Below are positions 5,681 through 5,691 of a DNA stretch of 5,691 nt, piece after piece. The position numbers and the translations under genes are program-made. The DNA lies in assembly GCF_040654855.1 (NCBI RefSeq), contig NZ_JBFAIU010000420.1, positions 1 to 5,691 of the forward strand. Reading direction: 5' to 3'. The notes under the pieces were generated by a model. That model was not told the DNA's origin. It made no database searches and saw nothing but the letters and a program-made list of their open reading frames with translations. Numbering within the stretch: position 1 is the first letter of the stretch; every line of letters begins with the position of its first letter. The stretch is from Asanoa sp040654855 (GTDB taxonomy: Bacteria; Actinomycetota; Actinomycetes; Mycobacteriales; Micromonosporaceae).

Positions 5681-5691
5681 CCGCGCCCGCG

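Overview
The window is very GC-rich, with strong G/C preference at codon third positions and short divergent regulatory DNA. This points to a high-GC actinobacterium. A Micromonosporales- or Streptomyces-like host is a guess from style only. It carries one nearly complete functional unit: an ABC importer operon for a ribose-like sugar or polyol on the minus strand, and a divergently transcribed SorC-family regulator on the plus strand.

Layout from right to left: the regulator (4694-5680, +) faces a 124-base intergenic region (4570-4693) that should hold both promoters and the operators. The minus-strand operon then runs DUF2291-type lipoprotein (3889-4569), double-domain sugar ATPase (2372-3892), RbsC-type permease (1296-2372), and RbsB-type substrate-binding lipoprotein (243-1244). 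The first three genes overlap (a 4-base ATGA, then a 1-base TGATG) and look translationally coupled. The binding-protein gene follows a 51-base gap with its own good ribosome binding site. An 11-bp perfect hairpin at 175-200 probably ends the transcript. A minus-strand reading frame starting at 80 and leaving the left edge is probably the start of the next gene.

How it should work: the binding lipoprotein captures the ligand outside the membrane, the permease forms the channel (probably as a homodimer), and the tandem-NBD ATPase powers import. The SorC regulator probably senses the imported substrate or its phosphorylated form and controls both promoters. The role of the DUF2291 lipoprotein is unknown. 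No catabolic gene lies in the window, so the substrate cannot be fixed. Nearly all ribose-contact positions of E. coli RbsB (as I recall them) are kept in the binding protein, which favours ribose or a similar small sugar or polyol.

The points most worth a second look are the uncharacterised DUF2291 protein as first gene of the operon, small palindromes in the divergent region (one spanning the lipoprotein start), the G-rich octamer repeats before the binding-protein gene, and the repeated GGCGGGCC elements around the terminator. I see no mobile element, CRISPR array, tRNA or rRNA. The system is a recognisable transporter type rather than a wholly new one.
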